Positions 59,429 to 64,000 of a DNA stretch of 64,000 nt are shown piece after piece. This DNA is from Novosphingobium profundi (lineage in GTDB: Bacteria; Pseudomonadota; Alphaproteobacteria; Sphingomonadales; Sphingomonadaceae), in assembly GCF_020524485.1 (NCBI RefSeq), contig NZ_JAIVLF010000001.1, positions 744,001 through 808,000 on the forward strand. The letters are read 5' to 3'. The notes under the pieces are model-generated. The model saw only the letters and a list, made by a program, of their open reading frames with translations, had not been told where the DNA came from and made no database searches. How positions within the stretch are numbered: position 1 is the first letter of the stretch; each line of letters begins with the position of its first letter. Made by a program: the position numbers and the translations under genes.

Positions 59429-60642
59429 AGCGCCATCTCGGGCTGCGGCGCGCGGGACGCAGAGGCGAGCCCCGCGAGGAAATCGTCGACGCGCGCAAGC
59501 GGCAGTCCGGCAAGGTTCACGCGGCCATCGGGGGCGACATAGATCGCGCTCTCGTCCTTGAGGCGCTGAACGACGCGGTGACCGGCGCCGAGCAGGCAGA
59601 ACATGCCCTTCTGATCGGCCAGTCCGGTAAGGCCGAGATCGCTCGCCAGGGGATGTGCGGCGATAGCCTTGCGGGTCTGGATCAAGCGCGTGCGCATGGC
59701 GTCCAGTTCGCGCGTCCACAGGGCGGTCAGGTCCGCGCTTTCCAGGACCGTGCGCACGACGGCCGCGCCGTGGTCGGGCGGCATCGAGTATTCGCCGCGC
59801 GCCAGAGCCTTGGCCATGGCCATGGCCTTGGCGAGCGGGGCGGCCTGCAAGCCGGTCATCAGCAGCGCGCCGACCCGGTCGCGGTAGAGCCCGAAGGTCT
59901 TGTTGCACGAGACCGCAATCAGCGCCTCGGGCACGCGTTCGACGAGCGCGCGCACCCCGGCGGCGTCCTCTTCCAGCCCGAGGCCGAAGCCCTGGTAGGC
60001 CAGATCGACGAGGGGGAAGAGGCCCTTGTCGGCCATGCGCGTGGCGAGCGTGGCCCACTGCTGGGCCGTGAAGTCGATCCCTGTGGGGTTGTGGCCGCAG
60101 CCCTGGAGGAGGACGGCATCGCCCGGCTCCGCGCGCTCCACCATCTCCAACCACGCTGCGAAGTCGAGCGCAGTGCCCATGGCATCGGTATGCGCGAAGG
60201 TGCGGATGCGAAGGCCGGCTCCTTCGAAGACGGGCACGTGGTTGCCCCAGGTCGGCTTCGCCAGCCAGATCGTCGCCGGCCCGGAGCCGTGGGGGCGGGG
60301 ATTTACCGCCAGCAGACGCGCGGCGAGGCGCAGCGCGCCGGTCCCGCCCACGCTCTGCAGGCCCGCGACCTGGCAGCCGGAGCGCGTGCCCAGCACGAGA
60401 TCGGCGATGCGCGCGCAGAATTGCACATCACCGGCTGGTCCGAGATAGGCCTTGCTGGCCTGGCCTGCGACAAGCTGCGCCTCGGCGGCTTTCACCGCCT
60501 CCATGACGGGTGTCTGCCCCTCTTCATCGCGGTAGACGCCGACCGAAAGGTCGAGGCGGTGGCGGCGCGGATCGGCGCGCACTTCGCCGATGAGGGCGAG
60601 CAGGGGATCGTCGGGTTGCAGGTCGAAGCGGTCGAAGAGCAC
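59425..60642 (-). CDS. Class I aromatic/aspartate aminotransferase
   Basis: A 405-residue PLP enzyme close to TyrB/AspC: LDLSVGVYRDEEGQTPVM, AYLGPAGDVQF, QSVGGTGALRLAARLL, LQGCGHNPTGIDFT, PLVDLAYQGFG with the PLP-binding aspartate, and SCNKTFGLYRDRVGAL with the Schiff-base lysine. It would transaminate aromatic or acidic amino acids released by peptidases nearby. It is co-transcribed with the PanE-like reductase and divergent from the Lrp regulator. Confidence 0.9.
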   Translation of the reverse strand: MLFDRFDLQPDDPLLALIGEVRADPRRHRLDLSVGVYRDEEGQTPVMEAVKAAEAQLVAGQASKAYLGPAGDVQFCARIADLVLGTRSGCQVAGLQSVGGTGALRLAARLLAVNPRPHGSGPATIWLAKPTWGNHVPVFEGAGLRIRTFAHTDAMGTALDFAAWLEMVERAEPGDAVLLQGCGHNPTGIDFTAQQWATLATRMADKGLFPLVDLAYQGFGLGLEEDAAGVRALVERVPEALIAVSCNKTFGLYRDRVGALLMTGLQAAPLAKAMAMAKALARGEYSMPPDHGAAVVRTVLESADLTALWTRELDAMRTRLIQTRKAIAAHPLASDLGLTGLADQKGMFCLLGAGHRVVQRLKDESAIYVAPDGRVNLAGLPLARVDDFLAGLASASRAPQPEMAL

Positions 60643-60850
60643 GTCACATTCCGGTTGTTGGTGAAGCGGGGTGGAGAGCGTGCTTCTATCGGGAGGCGCG
60701 TGCGCTGGGTTTGTCTATTACGCGCGTTTTTCTGGAAATCTGCAACAGATCGCCGTAAGGTTGTGTTTCCGTGCATGCTGTGCGCATTCGCAGCGTTCGC
60801 GTCACACGTCCTGTGGCCCGTGCGCCCTGATCTGGAAGGGGGGAGTAACC

Positions 60851-61327
60851 ATGGCCAAGGACCGGCTCGATTCCTTCGATCGGCGTATCCTGGAAATCCT
60901 GCAGTTGAACGGGGAGCTGGGCCCCAGCGAACTGAGTACCCGTATCCACCTCTCACCCTCGCAGTGCTCGCGCCGCCTCCAGCGCCTGCGCGAGGAAGGG
61001 TACATCCAGCGCACCGCGGCGATCCTCGATCCCGAGAAGCTGAACCTGGGCATCTCGGCCTATGTCTCGGTGCGGCTGCGTTCGCAGTCGACCGAGATCG
61101 TCAGCGCCTTTCGCGAGCGGGTGGAGGCGCTGCCCGAAGTGGTCTCGTGCGACTATACGACCGGCGAGATCGACTTCATGCTCAAGGTCCACACCCGCGA
61201 TCTGGCATCCTACAGCGAGTTCGTGAACGCCAAGCTCTTCGACGGTGATCTCATCGACAACATGCGCACCTTCGTCATCATGCAGCAGCTCAAGCGCACG
61301 ACCAGTCTGACGCTCGACTACTGCTGA
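60851..61327 (+). CDS. Lrp/AsnC-family transcriptional regulator
   Basis: A 158-residue regulator started at ATG 60851, preceded by a GGGGGGAG site; the open frame upstream is non-coding. N-terminal helix-turn-helix: FDRRILEILQLNGELGPSELSTRIHLSPSQCSRRLQRL (in parts); C-terminal RAM/AsnC effector domain: NLGISAYVSVRLRSQS, LPEVVSCDYTTGEIDFMLKV. It senses an amino acid and probably controls the divergent aminotransferase-reductase operon. Confidence 0.9.
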   Translation: MAKDRLDSFDRRILEILQLNGELGPSELSTRIHLSPSQCSRRLQRLREEGYIQRTAAILDPEKLNLGISAYVSVRLRSQSTEIVSAFRERVEALPEVVSCDYTTGEIDFMLKVHTRDLASYSEFVNAKLFDGDLIDNMRTFVIMQQLKRTTSLTLDYC

Positions 61328-61345
61328 GTTGTCGAGGAAGGGCGC

Positions 61346-62542
61346 TCAGTTCCAGTCGGGCAGGGGCTCGTCCTGGAACAGGCGTTCGGCCACCAGCGCG
61401 ATGGCGCCCAGGCCATGGGTCGAGCGGTCGTCCTGGCACAGGGTGAGGGGGAAGTCTTCACCAAGGAAGCTGAGCAGGTTCTGGGAAAAGGCGTGGGTGA
61501 GGGCCGGACCGGCCAGCTCGATCCAGGCCGGTTCCTCGACGATGACCCGGACCGCGTCGGGATTGGATAGGTTGACGAGGTTGGCAAGCGAGAGCCCGAG
61601 CGCCGTACCGGCATCCTCGAACAGGGCGCGCGCCTTGTTTTCTCCGGCCCGTGCGCGCTCCGCGATCTCGGGGAAGTGAGCTGCAAGCGCATGGACCTCG
61701 TCGTGGGAGGGCGCGGCCATTGCCGCATCGCGAAGCGCAATGCCGCCAACCGAGGCCACCGTGCCCAGGCAGCCGCTGCCACCGCACCAGCACGGGAGCC
61801 CTTCGGCCAGGCTGGTCTTCACGTGGCCGAATTCCGGGTTCACCCCGCGCCCGCCCACGAGCACGGCCCCGTCGCGCGTGGTCGCGAGACTGAGATCGAG
61901 GCCGACCTGCAGGAAATGGCGAAGGCCGATGCCCTCTTCCGGGGTGCGCCAGCATTCCGCACGGGCGATCACGTTGGCCTGGTTGTCGATGAATACGGGG
62001 ATGCCGAGGCGGCGCTCCAGCATGTCCTGTATCGGCACGGCCTGCGGGATCGCAGGGGGCAGCCAGTGCAGGATGCCGGCGGCGGCCTGGACCGTTCCGA
62101 AGAAGCCGACCCCGGCGGCATGCGGGCGCGGCAGGTCCCAGCGCAAGTTCGCCACCGTGCTGCGCAGGCATTCAGCGAGGGTGTCGGCCAGCGCGCCTCC
62201 GGCCAGCGCGGGGGGCAGGGGATAGTCTGCCTCTTCGAGGATATCCCCCATGAGATTGGTGATCTGCACGTGCAGGCAGCCGGAGGGATAGAGCAGCATG
62301 CCGGCCATGGTCGCGGCTTCGGAATTGATCGAGAGCGCGAGGCGCGGGCGCCCCCGGCCTTCGGCGGGTTCGCGGATCTCGCGCACGATACCATGGTCGA
62401 CGAGTTCGCGGGTAATGTTCGAGATGGACCCTGCCGAAAGTCCGCTTTCCGTGACAAGCTCAACACGCGAGATGGCCTTGTGACGGCGGATGCAATTGAG
62501 GACGTGAAGTCGGCTGTTTACGGCAGATGAGGACACGACCAA
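61346..62542 (-). CDS. ROK-family transcriptional repressor
   Basis: A 398-residue protein: an N-terminal winged helix (KAISRVELVTESGLSAGSISNITRELVDHG, in parts) followed by a ROK sugar-kinase-like fold. The zinc motif appears as CWCGGSGCLGTVAS after PEFGHVKTS, and the ATP-like DNQANVIARAECW is kept, as in NagC/Mlc/XylR. It probably senses a sugar or sugar derivative. It is convergent with the Lrp gene (19 bases) and lies upstream of an AT-rich promoter region; its target operon is not obvious in the window. Confidence 0.88.
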   Translation of the reverse strand: MVVSSSAVNSRLHVLNCIRRHKAISRVELVTESGLSAGSISNITRELVDHGIVREIREPAEGRGRPRLALSINSEAATMAGMLLYPSGCLHVQITNLMGDILEEADYPLPPALAGGALADTLAECLRSTVANLRWDLPRPHAAGVGFFGTVQAAAGILHWLPPAIPQAVPIQDMLERRLGIPVFIDNQANVIARAECWRTPEEGIGLRHFLQVGLDLSLATTRDGAVLVGGRGVNPEFGHVKTSLAEGLPCWCGGSGCLGTVASVGGIALRDAAMAAPSHDEVHALAAHFPEIAERARAGENKARALFEDAGTALGLSLANLVNLSNPDAVRVIVEEPAWIELAGPALTHAFSQNLLSFLGEDFPLTLCQDDRSTHGLGAIALVAERLFQDEPLPDWN

Positions 62543-62654
62543 CGTCTTTCTGCATTGCGTTCATTATCTTGCTTAAATTTTGCATAATGAATCGTTATCG
62601 GCAAGATTTATTGTGGCTAATAATGAGTAATCGTGTCTATTTTGGTTATATTTA
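62543..62654. promoter_or_regulatory. AT-rich promoter region of the ROK gene
   Basis: About 110 bp with much lower GC than the surroundings, containing TTATCTTGCTTAAAT and TTTATTATAAATTG-type stretches. This is the upstream region of the ROK gene and the downstream end of the serine hydrolase gene, and it probably includes the ROK promoter and operator. Confidence 0.5.
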
Positions 62655-63884
62655 TTATAAATTGGATATATCTTTATTTTGTGCTGCCGTATTTTCCGGG
62701 CAGGTCGGGCCAGAGCCAAGAACCGCATTGGGCAGGGCCGCATCGTCCCAGTTCACGTACATCCCGCCGGTGCGCACGATGACCGTATCCGCCTCGCGCG
62801 AGATGTAGACGCGCTGGCCGCCAAATCCGTCGAGATAGACCATGTCCCTGGCGACAAAGGGAGCTGAATGGCGGGCCTGGAATGCGACATAGGGGCCGTA
62901 GGAGCGCCCCTTGCCTTCGGGAGAGCCAAGCCAGGTCAGCCAGCCATAGTTGGCGTTGCGCGGGCTCGGCCTGGTCATCGCGTCGATCCAGCGGGAGGGA
63001 ACGAGGCGCTTGCCGTGCCACATTCCCCGCGTCTTGATGAGAAGGCCAAGGCGCATCCAGTCGCGGGCCCGGGCGTAGATGGAGGGCGTGGCGTGCCCGC
63101 TGGCATCGCCCGCGATCAGCGCGTCGGCCGCGCCGAGGGGGTGCCACAGACGGGTGGAGACGAAGCGGGCAAAGGGCTCCCCGCTCGCCCGGTGGATCGC
63201 CTCGATCGTCAAGGTGACGTTGACGGTATGGTAGTCGAAGGTGGAGCCCGGCGCGTTGACCACCGGCAGCACGAGCGCAGCGCCCACCGCGTCCTCGCCG
63301 CCGACGAGCGCGCTTGCTCCTGCGCTTCCCGGCGCGGGGTGTTCCAGTCCGCTCGTCATCTCGAGCAGGTGTCGATAGGTGATCGCACGGTGGGCCGCAT
63401 CGTCCCACTCGGTCAGGACCTCGGAAACCGGGGTGTCGACAGAGGCGATCGCCCCTTCCTCGATGGCGATGCCAAGAGCCACGGCGGTAAGCGTCTTGGC
63501 CATCGAGGCGGACCAGCTGCGCGCGTTTGCGGTGTGCGGGGCAAAATCGTGGGCGAGTTCGAGTTGCCCGTTCCGCCAGACCAGCAGCGTATCGGAATCG
63601 GTGCGCGCGGCGTAGTCGATGGCCGCGCAATAGCGCGTGGCGGCGGCCGTGCGGGTGGCGGCATCTGCCAGGGGAAGCCCTCTACGCTCCTTGGCGCCGG
63701 CAATCCCGTAAAGCGCAGGATAGCCTGTGATCTGGCGCGCCGGGTTGGCCGCCGGGGGCGCCTTCTCCGGCGCCTCTTCCGGCGCGCTCGCGGCCAGGGG
63801 CATGGGGGCAAGCGCCAGAGCTGCAGCAAGAGCAAGGGCCGGTTTGACGTTTGGGCGCACGAACGTGCGGCGCGCAGTTGGCAT
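62655..63884 (-). CDS. Exported serine hydrolase, beta-lactamase/esterase-like (S12)
   Basis: A 409-residue protein started at ATG 63884 with GGAGGG about ten bases upstream. The signal is hydrophobic (LALAAALALAPMPLAASA). Class C beta-lactamase/DD-peptidase fold: SASMAKT with the SxxK nucleophile, YHTVN as the YxN motif, HLLEMTSGLEHP and a C-terminal GMYVNWDD region. Members include esterases, peptidases and true beta-lactamases; the longer N-terminal half argues for the esterase/peptidase kind. No LysR partner is seen. Confidence 0.85.
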   Translation of the reverse strand: MPTARRTFVRPNVKPALALAAALALAPMPLAASAPEEAPEKAPPAANPARQITGYPALYGIAGAKERRGLPLADAATRTAAATRYCAAIDYAARTDSDTLLVWRNGQLELAHDFAPHTANARSWSASMAKTLTAVALGIAIEEGAIASVDTPVSEVLTEWDDAAHRAITYRHLLEMTSGLEHPAPGSAGASALVGGEDAVGAALVLPVVNAPGSTFDYHTVNVTLTIEAIHRASGEPFARFVSTRLWHPLGAADALIAGDASGHATPSIYARARDWMRLGLLIKTRGMWHGKRLVPSRWIDAMTRPSPRNANYGWLTWLGSPEGKGRSYGPYVAFQARHSAPFVARDMVYLDGFGGQRVYISREADTVIVRTGGMYVNWDDAALPNAVLGSGPTCPENTAAQNKDISNL

Positions 63885-64000
63885 GGTAGTTCGACCCTCC
63901 CGAAATACGCCTCGCAAAAGGCTCAAGGCCCGCCAAGCATAAGGGCAAACCTACCCGGACGAAGACCCGGCGCCGCGCGCTTTCATGCAGTGAACAGGAT

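Overview
The window is GC-rich DNA (by eye, mid-60s percent GC) from an alphaproteobacterium, most likely a sphingomonad such as Novosphingobium. The reasons are two large TonB-dependent receptors, a copper-resistance pair of the CopA/CopB type, a DUF3363 relaxase in a conjugation-gene context typical of sphingomonad plasmids and ICEs, and a GTTC-N7-GTTC type LexA site. The genus is an inference. No rRNA, tRNA or CRISPR array was seen.

Region 1 (1-4.98 kb) is the edge of a conjugative plasmid or ICE: the 3' end of an ArdC-like antirestriction gene, a small sigma-region-4-like regulator, a nucleotidyltransferase-HEPN fusion, a small gene under a candidate LexA box, a VirD2-like DUF3363 relaxase, a CopG-like protein, an AlpA-like helix-turn-helix protein, and a 22-codon remnant where the element's gene order is interrupted.

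Region 2 (4.94-20.9 kb) is a compact defence island, and the most interesting part. On the minus strand lies a five-gene translationally coupled type III CBASS operon: CD-NTase, HORMA (Cap7), TRIP13-like ATPase (Cap6), a putative effector that joins a SLOG sensor-like domain to a TIR / nucleoside-deoxyribosyltransferase-like domain, and a DEDDh exonuclease. A divergent WYL regulator (CapW-like) has an inverted-repeat operator between it and the CD-NTase. On the plus strand follows a three-gene system: SNF2 helicase with DUF3883, DUF1156 DNA methyltransferase, and Swt1-HEPN/DUF499 ATPase. It resembles no complete classical R-M, BREX or DISARM set, and the methyltransferase has a central low-GC block that suggests domain replacement. 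A GNAT/DUF1778 toxin-antitoxin pair closes the island.

Region 3 (21.3-29.8 kb) is an iron (or other metal) acquisition locus bounded by two decayed IS5-type transposase fragments. A minus-strand set (TonB-dependent receptor, TonB, DUF4198, EF-hand protein) diverges from a plus-strand set (DUF2271 protein, membrane-anchored flavoreductase). Two near-identical Fur-like boxes lie in the 546-bp divergent region.

Region 4 (29.9-41.1 kb) is metabolic: an ABM monooxygenase and a DJ-1/PfpI protein divergent from a LysR regulator; a GMC alcohol oxidoreductase plus aldehyde dehydrogenase divergent from a BenM/CatM-like LysR regulator; a tannase/feruloyl esterase; a secreted 2H-phosphoesterase-like protein overlapping a penicillin-acylase-family Ntn hydrolase.

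Region 5 (41.2-51.3 kb) covers efflux and metal resistance: a tripartite RND pump (adaptor, permease, outer-membrane factor) with its TetR regulator, then copB-copA and a small His/Cys-rich CopL-like gene.

Region 6 (51.3-64 kb) looks like peptide and amino-acid scavenging: an amidohydrolase, a TonB-dependent receptor, a 937-residue M14 carboxypeptidase, a ketopantoate-reductase-like enzyme coupled to an aromatic aminotransferase, an Lrp/AsnC regulator, a ROK repressor and a serine beta-lactamase-like hydrolase.
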